Positions 34,663 to 46,727 of a stretch of DNA of 64,000 nt are shown here, in pieces. The position numbers were made by a program, and so were the translations under genes. The notes beneath the pieces are model-generated. The model made no database searches. It worked only from the letters and a program-made list of their open reading frames with translations, and was not told where the DNA came from. The DNA lies in assembly GCF_043641665.1 (NCBI RefSeq), contig NC_092201.1, positions 2,832,501-2,896,500 of the forward strand, in the 5' to 3' direction. Position 1 is the stretch's first letter. The number at the start of each line of letters is the position of its first letter. Source of the stretch: Enoplosus armatus. Taxonomy: Eukaryota > Chordata > Actinopteri > Centrarchiformes > Enoplosidae.

Positions 34663-36659
34663 GTTTAAATGAGTAGCGGGAGGGAGGGAGGGATGGCGGG
34701 ATTGAAGGAGTTGGAGCTTTAGTGTCTCTGAGGGGATTGGTGACAGTCCTGTGAAACAAAGGGAAACGAATGGACAGAAAACCTTTCTAATTAAGCACAG
34801 AGAAAAGATGGTGTCTGTGGTAATTATAAAAGTGTAAGAGATTCTTAACTGGGTTGAGGGTAATTTTGTTTCAATTCTGTAAATTTTAAAAGTTGAGTCC
34901 AAACGGTGAAACTAAAGCACAAACTTTCACAGTGGGGGGAAAAAGACAGTGGTGATATTTCTCAGAAAATGTCACCGCTGTAATCCAAGCCGATCTTCAG
35001 CAAACTTATCAGAACGTCTTGACACTGAAAAACCCACAAACTATGCTGTCCTAACTCACCACCAGGGGCATTATGAGCACTCCCAAGACTGTGAATCACT
35101 CCTGGCTGCAGCAAACGGGGCCTGCAACAAATAAGCTCTCCCTTCAAACCTCTTCAAACCGCCAACCACCTCCCAAAAATAGACATGTAAAACAACTCTA
35201 GGAGCTTTTGGGGCTCCACTTTCCAGCTAGTCATCTTCAGTGACGTGTGTGCAGCTTTAAGTCTGGAGCTGGATGGCAGCAGACAGGACATCTGCTCTTC
35301 ATATCCGCCTGGTGTGTTGCACAAAGTGGACTCTCTTTGCTCCAGCCGTGGGCCCAGCGGCAGCACGGCGGGCACAATTCCCTCTCCAAACACAATTCGG
35401 AAAAGGGACTTGTTTATCCAACCATTCAAGGCTCGGATCAGAGGGAGATAATGTCTGGATGGGTTTGAGTCTCCTTTCCATGTAGCTGCGCACATCTGTA
35501 TCTGAGTTTTCCACTCGCAAAAGCCGATGGAGTGGTTTAAACTGAGCTGGTGTACGATATACAAACACACACAGCAAGAACAGCGCACCAACATAAATAC
35601 ACAGGTAGGCCAACAGTGCGTGCGTCGCCAAGCACTTAAGGAAGACATTGGTGGTCCGTAATAGTGCGTTTGGACCGTGGATGAAAAGCCTCCACCTCTG
35701 GAAACAGAGGAAACATCACAAAGTCACATGCAAGTTTCATTTCTTTCCATTTTCTCTTCGACCGTTTGAGAAAATCTGTTTCTACAGGTCACAGAAAAAG
35801 TCTTTGGATCCATTTGTAATGCATTTTCATCACTCCCGTGTCACATTTCTTTAATAACACCACAATCTCAAACCTCCCATCACCCTTTTAAGGTCAATGT
35901 ATGAAAAAAAAAAAATCAAACATTTAAAAGCAGCAAAAATGATTTATAACCTGTATATTTCAGATATGAAATGGCTGCGGAGTATCTCCTGGCGATGCCA
36001 TTACTTATTTCTGAAAGCCCACCTGATTGTAGTCAGAGTGACTCACCTAAAAACACCTAAAACAGCTCAATAAAGCACCTTGAGCCATGATTGGGATCTC
36101 ACTCATATTCCCTCGTCACAAAGATGAATGCATTTGCAGAGGAAGGATGAGAGAGGTGGCTGAGTTTTAATAAATTCTGCATCATGCTTCCGCCACGGTG
36201 CCCACAACCAGTGACAACTGCATTTATTTAAAGACAGTTTGATAAATTAATTTTTTTTTTTATCTGGAGAAATACATTCCCAGACGAATAATGATCTTGA
36301 CTGAAAAATGGGACTGTTATGGCCGAGGAGACGGCGTTGATTTGATTCACTCTCATTTTTCTCAAAACGTTTGATGGGTGGTGGAAGAGGCTGCAACTCC
36401 AGAAGCATATTAGCTGGTTATTGTATATCCTCTGCATAATACTTTTTTGTTTTCTCCTAATTTAAATAAAGTCAAGTTTACAGACGTTTGGTGACCTCGG
36501 TTTCTTACTCGGGGATTTCTTGTGTCACTTGAATTCTCTGTAAAAAGAAAAAAACGACACCAGATTGCGATAAGAGAAAATTGTGCAACAAGCCAGACAG
36601 ATTAGATAATTGACCAGAGGTTGCACGCGCATGCAAACACACGTGCAAACGCATCTTAA

Positions 36660-36970
36660 GAACACATACAAATTCACCAAAGCAGTCTAGAGGAAGCTAA
36701 TCTTGATGCCGAATTTCTTTTGTGCGAAATACTTCAAGCCGGAGCTCGCCGCATTCAAAAACAAGCAAACGATTCATAATATCAGTATCAGCTGCATCTG
36801 CGCGCATTTCAGGCCGGCCAGCAATATCCTTCAGAGGACAAAGTGTACGAAATGAATCAATAAACTCAAAAGCCCTGAAATCTCAAATCCATTAGTGCTA
36901 CGACGAAGCACATATTACTTCAAAATGGAGTTGCATTAAGTGTCAGATGTCCGTGATAAGGCTGCCTTCA
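36660..36970. promoter_or_regulatory. Candidate regulatory block
   Basis: About 300 bp of single-copy, non-low-complexity sequence with AAGCTAATCTTGATG, CGATTCATAATATCAG, CATCTGCGCGCATTTC, GGCCGGCCAGCAATATCC and GTGATAAGGC. Base composition is more even than in the flanks. It looks like a conserved non-coding element, but that is inferred. Confidence 0.3.
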
Positions 36971-37149
36971 TTTGGGTGTTGTTGTTTTTTCCCCTGATGG
37001 GACGCATGAGTGGTGACTCCTTATCATTCATGCCATAAAGCGCTATCTGTGTCTCTTATCGCCTGTCTCTGCACGAAAGAGGAAAAGAGAGTAAGAGTGT
37101 GACAGAGAGGGAGAGAATGAAGGACAGAAAGCAGCGGATGATAAAAATC

Positions 37150-37150
<1 letters not shown>

Positions 37151-37184
<34 letters not shown>
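37151..37184. repeat. (CTG)11 trinucleotide repeat
   Basis: A perfect CTG/CAG tract. Frames through it give short Ala, Ser or Leu runs, and no surrounding coding structure is evident. Confidence 0.95.
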
Positions 37185-38139
37185 GACCACATGCATGTAC
37201 ACATGTATGAGTGGACACGGACGCAGTGTTGCCACCTTAACACACACACGTATCAAACAAGGCCACAGCCCTGACATGCTCTTATCTCCTGCAGCCTTTC
37301 GCCGTGAAGATAATGTGCAGTGCTACCTCAACAGCTTCCCACCAAAAGTACAGAGGAAATCAAACTGTTGCAGAGAGTTTTTACTTCCTCTGCTCGCTGA
37401 TGGCCTGTTGTTATCTTTCGACATGAACTCCAATTCTCTTCCAGCCAATAACTTTTATTAAACTATCGGAATATGTAAATTTCCCATCGAATTTTGTTGA
37501 AACCAGTTTTTCTTCTTCCACTGCATCATCACTTTGAATGCGTGGAATACACTGATTTCATCAGAGGAGAGTATAAATTAAAATCCAGATTTCACGGCTT
37601 GCAGATTGTGCGTGTGATACAACACGTTGACCCTGCTTGATTTAGCAGACGCAACGCGATACATTCCTCTCATCCCGGCTGTTTTTAATACGATCTGAAT
37701 CCCTTCCCTATGCAAGGCATAACCTTAATCTCACTGCCTTTAACCTTGCCATTCTCCTCCTCTATCTCTCCCTCCTTCCCTCTCTTGTTCCATCTCTCCT
37801 GCGTTTGTTTATCCAGCACTCTCTCGCTGCCTCTCTGATGAGTGTTTTATCTTGCAGCCCACCTTTTCACACTGCCGCGTTCACAATCACGAGTATCACC
37901 AGTAATTATCTCGCTGTATTCCCCCTTCTCGCCCTATCGCCGGCATTCATCTCGGCGCTGGAATTATATGCGTTTCAGATGGGTGCCACTGCGCTCCCCC
38001 CCCCCCCAGAGGAGAGGTGGAAGAAGAGGAGGAGGAGGAGGAAGAGGATAGGTTTTGAAGAGGAAGCAGGCAGAACGAGCAGACCCATGTTGGCTAAAGA
38101 CAAATCTAGTGTGTCGCAGGTTGGAGATTGTGAAGCCTG

Positions 38140-38510
38140 GCTGGCCTGACCTGCATCACCATACAGCGGCCCAGACCCACATCTCAGGTGTAATTACTTT
38201 GTTTCACAGCCTCCTTTATCTCCCATCGACTTTGCATCTGTCCCCTTTCATACTCCGGCACTCCTTCGCATAATATAGTTGTGGTCCCTGTCAAAGTCGC
38301 CTTGACCTTCCTCCTTTCTGCCGCCGCCATTGTACCAATAAGAAAACCAATTAATGACTTATCCGTCCATCTCAATGTCAAGTCTTTTTCTGAGGTGTAC
38401 TATTATGTCTGCTTTCCCGACGTGCTGTTAATTAACTCAATGCTTCGCCTTCTCCATCCGAGCCTCCCACTGCTCACTCACCCAGCCACGCCGGTATTCA
38501 GGGCCGCATA
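38140..38510. promoter_or_regulatory. Candidate regulatory block
   Basis: Single-copy segment including CTCAGGTGTAATTACTTTG, CATAATATAGTTGTGG, TCAAAGTCGCCTTGACC, CCAATTAATGAC and GTTAATTAACTC. Several TAATTA-class cores and a paired AAAGTC/TTGACC motif occur within 350 bp. Function is inferred. Confidence 0.3.
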
Positions 38511-40412
38511 ATAGCACTGTAGGTGCGAGGCGAGCTCACACACACACACACAAATCCTTAAACTTCTGAGAGCAACAGAATGTAGAGAGGGACGGTGGAC
38601 TGGCAAAGTAGGATATGAAAGGATTTAATGAACAAGATGTCTGAAGAAGAATTCAATGGAGAGGCCAGATAAGGCTCTAAAGTCGTTAAGAGTGGGCAGA
38701 GTGTGGCGCATCCGCCTCTTTAGGTGAAGACGACGGAGCAGTAAAACCCTGCATATCCTCACCTTTCATGAGGGAAGCCCTGACGCTGCCTCGGAGTGAA
38801 GCGAGGGGGAGCGTTTGCTTTCACTTTATCGCATTCATATTCAAATTTCTGAAGTAAAATGTCAAAGATGATAGACATATCACTTTTAGCTTTTCTGTCG
38901 GAGCAGCCTGCACTAAAACCCTTTTCACAGCCTAGTTTTAAAGGTGGAGATACCCACCAGGACTCGTGTCACTGTGTAATTCTGAGCGATGATTATTCAC
39001 GTCGCTTTCTGTTGACCTGAGAGAGGCCTGGCTGCGGTCGAGCGGGAGCCTGACGTTCAGTCACCTTTTTCATGGCTCGGACAAAGAAAACTGTACTCAC
39101 GTCTCCTCTAAAATACGATTCGTGCAGTAAGACAAAGCGGTGCATAACATCCACCCTCAGACGCCGAGCGTGATGTCTATCTGTTTCACTTGTCCCCATT
39201 TCCATATTTATATTAATTAGAATTCGGCAGTATTGTCCTTGGGGATAACTATTATGAAAATCATTCCAATATCTTAATAAATAAAATTAGAGCAGCGCTG
39301 TTTATGTAGTGTTTTTTTTCTTCTTTTGAACTTTCTAGTAATAAATTATATACTCGCACAGCTAGTGAGGAGCCAAGCCATATCTTTTTAATTTTCTAAA
39401 TGCAATTCAATGCTCCGAACACGGATTCAAAACACTAATTAATTTGTATTTGATAATTTGCCCACTTTCACGGCATGACATAAGTGCAATTTTTTTTTTC
39501 TTTTTAAACTTTGCACTGCATGCACAAGTTTAATTAAGTGAGAACTCTCCGCATTATCAACATCGTGAATTGTATGATTTTGTAGAAGAAGAGAAAAAAA
39601 AAAAGTAGGTCTGCGAGGGTCTTCCTCTCCACTCCCACAATTTCTCACATAAAAGAAATTTCCGAATTGAGGGGAGTGATTGCTGGAGGAGGTATACATT
39701 TCAAGTTAATTTTACATTGACCTTGTAAAAAAGGATTGTGAAAGAGCGTGGATAAGTTAAACAGTAATGAAAAAAAAGAGTTAATGCACCTTCATCTGGC
39801 TGCGCCGAACCGCCTCGCTAACGGACCATTCACTCCTCCTCTCAGCTGCAGTACAATCACACTGTATAGACGCCTTTCATGGACCCATAGCCAACCTACA
39901 TTTGAGCTAAATTGTACATTAAACAAGATTAATGAGATTTTGGTTTCAGGGGGCTGAATTTTAGCATGTCTGTCGCCGGGCTACTGGAAATAATTGACTT
40001 CATTTTCAAAAGTTCTGACCATGAACAATCATGCAGCCGTGACTTCCCTCCGCACGCCGCCATCATTAACTGTAAAAACTTAAGAGTTTAGTGGGTCGTA
40101 CCTGTGTGAGCAGTGGAGGAGGACAGTGTGTGGGAGTTGCGTATGTGTGTGTTGTGGTCTCAAAGCCATTATCAAGGGGACTCATCTCACCTTCAACCTG
40201 ATTTTGCTCGCTGCTCTAGTTTTGAAAATAAAGGACAGAATGTCTTCACACAGACTCGCTGCTTCTCTGTGATGTCTCGTCTGTCAGTTTGCGACGGACT
40301 CGCCTGCTTTTTATGCTTCTTATTACACTCTCAGCACTGACAACATGCAGTGAACCAGTTTTGCGTTGCAGTACATAGATTTTTGTGGGGCTGAAAATAA
40401 GGATCACCGTCA

Positions 40413-40735
40413 CCACACCCTGGTTATCCCACTAGGGGGCCCTAGGGCGAAAAGTAGATGTGGGCCCCAATGACCCCCTCTCTGTAGTCGGTTTATTTAG
40501 CAACGTACACTATGTAAATTCTGACACAGCTTTGGATTTGGGCGGGGGGTTAAGCTGCTTTTTAAGGCCCTTATCATTTCACTTGAAACTGTGCTTCAAA
40601 ATTGCAAATTTGCAGTTAATCAAATTACCGCAAAACAACTGTTACACAATAAATGTGGGGACTTCAGGGCCCCTGAAAGTATGGGGCACCTGCACACTTG
40701 CCTGCTTTGCCTAGCCGGTAATCCAGCTTTGCCTT
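40413..40735. mobile_element. Small terminal-inverted-repeat element (MITE-like)
   Basis: The left end CCTGGTTATCCCACTAGGG (40419) and the inverse of the right end, GCTGGATTACCGGCTAGG (40727 to 40710), match at about two thirds of positions. The interior carries GGGCCCTAGGGCG, GTGGGCCCCAATGACCCC and CAGGGCCCCTGAAAGTATGG, wording typical of GGGCCCC-rich DNA transposon fragments in teleosts. It is about 315 bp long with no transposase, so probably non-autonomous. Exact ends and target-site duplication are not resolved. Confidence 0.45.
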
Positions 40736-41259
40736 TTGCAAATTCCCAGAGCCCAAAAGATGCCTTCTTCCGAATGCTTATTCTGTCTGAACAACAGCTT
40801 GTAAGGCCTGCTAGCATCAAGCTTTTGATTGGCCAGATTCTCAGTCTTGTTTACTTATTGTTTGATCAGACATTTTAAGCTTGATGGAAAAGGTTCTTGT
40901 AGGGCAGCTTGTGTTCGGACAACATTTCATTTTTGTCATCAGTTGATAGTTTGACAGTGGCGATGCAGACAGAACACTTTGGGAGAGAGAAGAAAATGAA
41001 ACATCCCCAGGGAAAATTGAACCAGGTACATTGCAATTATATTGCACACAATGCATCTTAAACACCAACAGAAAAGTAATGTTTTGGTATCAGTCCCCAA
41101 ACTCGGTTTATAATATAATTATAACAAAGTTGAAAATTTGAAGCTATATGTTTGACATATATATATATGCTTTCCCAACATCTGAAACTGAAGCCATTTT
41201 GTCTCGTTTCGACTAACGCATCAATCTGTCTGTGAATATTCCTCTCCATGTTCAGTGTG

Positions 41260-41590
41260 GGCAGCACAACCCCTCTCGCCGTCTGTCAGCCTGCAACGTG
41301 TCCGTTTCCCCTTTCATTAGCTCTCCTATCTGGACAGCGCTTCCTCTTCTTTACCCGTTTTGTCCGTCTGTCACGGACAAAGACTTTCGCGGGGACCCGG
41401 CTGGGCCCCGAGCCCAGAAAATCATTTAACAGGCCAATCAGAACGGGGGCCGATCCCTGCGCAGCCATTAGGGAAACCCGAGCGCCGACCCCGACCCCCC
41501 GTCTCTCACAGCCTCTTTTAGGCTTTAGACGCTCTACAAATTGAGCATCATCCTCCAACCCTCAGCAGCCATTTTGTAAATGACAGGTCC
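41260..41590. promoter_or_regulatory. CpG-enriched segment with CCAAT box
   Basis: CpG and GC rise here (TTTCGCGGGGACCCGGC, GAGCGCCGACCCCGACC). An NF-Y-type GGCCAATCAG motif lies at 41432-41441 and a CAGCCATTTTGT motif near 41564. It is about 400 bp upstream of the plus-strand exon candidate at 41974. It might be an alternative promoter or an enhancer. No TATA box or initiator is obvious. Confidence 0.3.
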
Positions 41591-41973
41591 GGGAAAGAAG
41601 AGAGAGTGGGAACAGACACGAAAATGATGTTCATCGGGTTTATGGAAGAGATGGGGAGAAAGAGATAGAAATTAAATATCCTGGCTGACTAGGAGGGGGT
41701 TTCTAATTCTCCCCCCTCCCCTTGCCTCCTCATCTCCTCTCTGAACCCCAACCTTTAGTTCACTGACTCAAAACCACGATAAAACCCTATTTCTCCGCTT
41801 TCATTCTTTCACTCGTCCTCTTTTCCTCTTCGATCTCGCCACAAGGGAACACTCAGGCCTTTGTTCGGTGAATTGGTTTTCAGATGTTATTTTTTCTTCA
41901 CTCTTTCTTTCTCTAAGAGCATGTGATTAAAATCACCTCAGTCGTTTAGCACTGATGCCTTTTGTCTCTGCAG

Positions 41974-42020
41974 TCCCATTCTGCTGGGAGTCAGAGGGCT
42001 TACTACTCTACATCTAACAG
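41974..42020 (+). CDS. Putative 47-bp internal exon, gene unknown
   Basis: The acceptor is good: a pyrimidine-rich GCCTTTTGTCTCTGCAG ends at 41973. The donor AACAG|GTAGGA follows 42020. Read from the first base the frame is open and gives SHSAGSQRAYYSTSN plus two leftover bases. One other frame is also open and the third has a stop. At 47 bp (not a multiple of three) it could be a small internal exon. I do not recognise the peptide. Nothing else nearby confirms transcription, and splice-like pairs this close occur by chance in a window of this size. A CpG-enriched segment with a CCAAT motif lies about 400 bp upstream. Confidence 0.25.
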
Positions 42021-43299
42021 GTAGGATATAATAGGATTTCACTCCTGCTCTTCCCTGCACCGTCCGTCTGCATATTTAGAGCTTAAACCCATGCATATGT
42101 ATAAATTAAGGCTCAGGGCAATAATCGGAGCTTTTAATAAGAAGCAGTGTATAATTTTAACTTTTAAGTCTGGGGGGACTTGTGAATACTGCTGGGAATA
42201 TGAATATTTTCCATGTCCAAACACGACTCTGTTTGGCCAAATTATAGCGGTTTCATAAAGGTTGTAGCACTGTACTTATTCCTGAAGAACAAACACAAGT
42301 TATTCATGAGTCGGGGTTAGTGCGTAAGCTTTAGCACTGTGGAAAATGAATCAACAGATGACCATTAACTGCACTGGCAAACATTAAAGCTCCACCAAGT
42401 TAATTATGAATGTTGAGGTAAAAAACCTGTTATTTCCTTTACAATAAATGTTTTGCTTCTGTTTTAATCCCTTGATATTTAATTCTGTCTCTGGCCAGAC
42501 AATTCTCAGGTGTGGTATTCTGCTTTGTTTGGAATAAATGGAAGAAGTGGATGGTTCCAGGTTAAACAACAGAAGCAGCCTGTATCCCAGAAATTAACTT
42601 TCATATTGGGCCATTCTGCAGTGTTTTATGTCCAATGCCGACATTCAGTGCGTCGTTTAAACTGTAATCACGATCTTTCCCGTCCTGTTGTTGCCATTCG
42701 CTGATACAGAAATAGATTAGGTCAGGTTTTCATACAAACAGCGTTGCAAAATCATACGTTAAAATGCTGTTAAACACCATGTTATATAGCTTTGATATCT
42801 GTCACAATAAAAGACTAAATACATGTAAGACCTCGAGGGCCGGGTGTCAAACCTCCGATGCTTTATGGAACTGACCGAAAGCTGGTATCAAATGTATGGT
42901 CAGATTTATAATCATGAAATTCTTCAGATTTGCTTCCGTTTGAATGGACAGTGGAGATGCTAAAACCTGATCGCGACCAGTTCATTCAAAAACCTTATTG
43001 CTGTCACAGTGTTATGAGTAACATTTGAACCCTGGCAGCAGAGAGCTCTGTTATCCCTCTAACTGTTTCACGATTGTGAGCATCTGCCATGATCCAAAAC
43101 GCCCTTGGTGACCCTTTCACCCGTCATCTCCTCCCTCTGCAAGTCACTGGAACAGTTTCTGATCGCACACGCCTACCTCCACCCACACGCACGCAGAGGA
43201 AGTGAAAAAGAAAAAGCAGCAGAGTCTTTACCCGTTCTGAGAAAATCTTCCTTTCTTCTTTTCCTCAATCCCTCCTCCTCACCGCCTTCCTCTCGGTTC

Positions 43300-43440
43300 G
43301 CCTGCCAAAGGCCTTGATTAATGGTCCGCTTTAATTAATACTTTTACAGTACTTAGAGCAGAGACCTTGCAATTAGCATTGGCCTAAAGAGTGTAATCAC
43401 CTGAGCTCATCCAGATCCTTATCCACAGGCTGACTGACTA
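43300..43440. promoter_or_regulatory. Candidate regulatory block
   Basis: Contains CCTTGATTAATGG, CTTTAATTAATAC (43331), TTGCAATTAGC and GTGTAATCACCTGAGC in under 120 bp of single-copy DNA. This is a dense cluster of homeodomain cores. Function is inferred. Confidence 0.33.
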
Positions 43441-43959
43441 AATGACTGACTGAATGGTGGGCAGGGAGGCAGACAGAGCATGTGTAAGCTTGTATAGCTC
43501 AGATGTTCACTTATTTTCCGAGAGGTATCGTGGCCTCGCACTTACGACTCAAATACAACTCTTTACAAAGAGTGACTTTGGAGAACGGAGCTTGCACTAT
43601 GGTGGCCTGTAAGTGTTGATTACTTTTCAACTAAATGGAGGCGAAAAGATCCTCCATTTGAAGTATGGAAGTATTCATATGGATTATGAATATAAACCTT
43701 ACATGAAAAATGGATTTTTGAGGATTGAATAAACATAGAAATACATGATTATGTTTTTTGACCTCGACAGATCAAAGATCACTTTCTTCTCAGTATGCAA
43801 ACTTATACATGCATACATAGGAAGTGATAAATCAAAGCTAAGCTCACTTTACAGGGTCAGCCAGTATTCAAACTGACCTGCTGCATTTTTAATTTCAAGG
43901 CAAAATATTCCCAGTTTTGTTACTGGGAGGGAGGTTACCTGTGTGTCTGTTTGCTTGTT

Positions 43960-44150
43960 AGGATACAAACACAAGACTACGAGTGTACAGCCATGCTAGC
44001 GGCTCTGTGAGGCTGCACTTGGCTCATGCTAACATGCTAATTAGCACAAAGTACAGTCGAGATTGATGGGAATGCCGTTTCTGCAAGTTCATGTACTTGT
44101 TCATAAAGTGTTGGACAAGATTTCAATTTTGAGCTAATGATGTCCAAAAA
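43960..44150 (+). repeat. Teleost GCTAGCATG/TTAGCATTTAGC repeat, copy 2
   Basis: Landmarks: GTACAGCCATGCTAGCGGCT, CTGTGAGGCTGCACTTGG, CATGCTAACATGCTAATTAG, CACAAAGTACAG, GATTGATGGGAATGCCG and GTTCATAAAGTGTTGGACAA. The order matches an abundant percomorph repeat. It is the same family as 33640-33915 in the opposite orientation. Confidence 0.7.
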
Positions 44151-44549
44151 GAGTTGACACGTGTATCCTGTGATGTACTTTGGTGCAGGTCTGTGTTTAA
44201 AATGCAGATTAAACATTTCAAACCACTTTCAATCATGAAAATAACAAATTACTATGATTATGGAGCCTTGACTTGGTAATACTGCATATCAGGTGTATTA
44301 CTGTACCACTACAGGTATAATATATCAAACAGCTAATGCCCGTGCCAGGCCTCCCGTGTGTCTTTTTGCTTCTGCGGTAGAAATAGTAAAATATGTTCCC
44401 CATTCTGTGTTGGCAAAATAGTAAAATGTGCCGTTAGTTTCAGATTGAATCCCCAATGACACTTTAATAACCTCAGTAAAGAGCATATAAAAGCAACGCC
44501 TGTATTATTTGTTTTACTGGGAGCTGGAAACAGCAGGCAGAGAGAGAAA

Positions 44550-44690
44550 TTCCACGGCATTAATTACAAACTGATTAGAAGCTCCTTTTGCAGGAGGCTG
44601 TATCATTTAATTGAGGGGAAAATAATGATCACAATTCCAGCAACTTCTAATTAGAAAAACAACTCAAATCTTATCAGGACTGCGTGATGC
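44550..44690. promoter_or_regulatory. Candidate regulatory block
   Basis: Contains GCATTAATTACAAAC, CTGATTAGAAGC, TCATTTAATTGAGG, AATAATGATCAC and TTCTAATTAGAAA (a perfect TTCTAATTAGAA dyad). Five TAAT cores in about 110 bp of single-copy DNA suggest a homeodomain-regulated enhancer. This is inferred. Confidence 0.37.
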
Positions 44691-45327
44691 ATGCGGAACA
44701 CACATTGCTTTCAGTCGTACACAAACACACACACACACACTGGGAAATAAACAGTTTCTGTGGAGTGTATTCTTTTGTGCTGTCTTTTTTTTTTCCGGGG
44801 ATACACACTCGTGTAGGCGCTCCCACTCTGAGACAGAGGAGCCAGTTTAAGCACATCAAGTCGACTGCGGATTATGTTTGTAGATATTACCCGAAGAATC
44901 AGCGGTGCGCTTTCTCAAAAGAGACACAGACAATTACAGATCTGATAACCCCTGAGTTGTATCACAGTTGTTGCAGTGTGTTTACACTATCTGACATGGC
45001 TGAAACAACAGCACAAATAAGAACAGAGGGAAGATTCCCATCTCAACTTTCCTGACTTGCCGCTTATCACAAACCACAAAAATCACAGTGTCAGACGGAG
45101 CTTGGAACAGGACCAAAAAGCCAACACACACACACTCCAACACACTCGTACAAAAACAAACCACCATCACATCAAATTTATAGGACGAGTTTCTGTATTT
45201 ATTGGCAGCTGCTGGGAGTGTTTTGTAATACTTAAGAGGATATTTCCACACAGATAAACAACAGCTTGAAGAAACCTTTCCAAAAGGAACGTGTAATGTT
45301 TTCTGTTAAATTGGCAAACAACGGCAG

Positions 45328-45330
<3 letters not shown>

Positions 45331-45362
<32 letters not shown>
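45331..45362. repeat. (TG)16 microsatellite
   Basis: A perfect dinucleotide tract. Confidence 0.95.
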
Positions 45363-45365
<3 letters not shown>

Positions 45366-46332
45366 CCTCAGGGGGGAATTGCATACAGTATATGACTCTT
45401 GTTATGGCAATGACACAGTCAGAAACAGCAACACTTTCACTGAAGGACGCGTTATCTTCCCCGCAGGTCAACGAGACAGTTTCATAACATCCCAAATGGG
45501 ATTCTTATTCAACGTGAGTGGCACTGAGTAGGGAAAAAACTGTTTGTTTATTCTCTCTGCCGTTCATGAAATGTATACACACACACACACACACAGCGCT
45601 ATGATTAATAGGCAGTTTTGTCATTGCTTTTATTAATGTGAAAACGGCTGATTTATGGGCCGTGTCTAGACGCAGCTTACTGCTTTCTCGTCTCCGGCGG
45701 CAGATCAACCGATCGGCCCGAGCGCGTGAGTCTGTGTCTTTTTGAACAGACAGGCGACAGTTTTGTTGCCATTAATCGACTCCGCCGTTGTTGCTCGCTC
45801 GCTCGCAGGGTGAAAATGAACATTGTGTATGTGGGTGGCTTCTCCGATTCTTTATAAACAGAGTCATTACAGTGTATTAGGCAAAACAGCAGTAAATCAG
45901 CACACTGACAGGCCTGGCAGAGCAGCACAATTGATGGCACTGAGTTGAAAGGAGAAGACAGGCGGCACAGACTAATATTTGATATTGCACTCTCAATTGA
46001 TCGACTGTATATTTGCAGCTGTCATATTCGAGTGGTTGCAAAATTTGACTCAAATTAAAATTAAATAAATTAAAAACCTCCACTCTCCGCACCCTCCTAC
46101 TTATTATTTTTCGCCAACGATCCCAAGCATAACAGCCAACAGCCACATTTCTATCTTAAACAGGGAGAAAACAACTCATTGCGATACATCACACACACTT
46201 GCACCAGCATGCACACATCACCATCATAAAGGTATCTACTTGAGTAGAAATTGGAATCGACCACTCCCTTGGATCAGTCAGCGTATTCCTTTACCATGTT
46301 TCTGCAGGCTTGGAAGAGGATGCTGTTAGGTT

Positions 46333-46377
46333 GTGTGTGTGTGTGTGTGGAGGGGGGGGGGGGGGGGGGGGGGGGGG
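46333..46377. repeat. GT tract followed by G26
   Basis: A short GT tract, GGA, then 26 consecutive G residues (46352-46377), the longest homopurine run in the window. It can form a G-quadruplex and is likely unstable or hard to sequence. Confidence 0.95.
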
Positions 46378-46702
46378 TCGGGTAAGGCTGGGGGATTGTC
46401 CAGGGAAAGTGTCTGCTTGGCCGTCCCTGCCTGAGAGGTAAGCCTTGCCGGTGGTGTGCTGAAAACCAACCGTGTTGTCGCCGGCTGCAGAGCCAAAATC
46501 ACTGACGCGTTTTAGAAAGGGCCCCCGGTGCCGGAGAGGACGGGGGTATTAAGCACACATGCACACACAGTCATGAACATGTACACTGCTTTTATGCTTA
46601 CACACACCTACTCGAACAATACTCAAACAAAAGAGCAGGCATATACCGTAACACAGAGCCAAAGGTACACCCTCGAATGCGAACACACACACGTACTGTA
46701 CG

Positions 46703-46727
46703 CACACACACACACACACACACACAC
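46703..46727. repeat. (CA)12 microsatellite
   Basis: A CA tract just left of a GC-rich segment. Confidence 0.93.

Larger units (their letters stand above)
34336..40412. other. Long, mostly single-copy non-coding stretch
   Basis: No known gene. A 164-codon minus-strand frame (35154-35648) has no recognisable domain. Simple repeats are A22 at 34641-34662, (CTG)11 at 37151-37184 and C12 at 37996-38007. Regulatory-looking blocks at 34530, 36660 and 38140 are listed. Minus-strand donor-like sites near 36046, 38755, 39094 and 40191 lack convincing partner acceptors at exon-like distance. Confidence 0.5.
40736..43929. other. Single-copy non-coding stretch with one exon candidate
   Basis: No known gene. 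It contains a TA tract at 41155-41168, a CpG-enriched segment at 41260-41520 with a CCAAT motif, and the exon candidate at 41974-42020. The regulatory-looking block at 43300 is listed. Confidence 0.5.

Noticed and set aside
35154..35648. 164-codon minus-strand frame without low complexity
   Set aside because: No recognisable domain. Frames of this length are expected once or twice by chance in 64 kb read in six frames.
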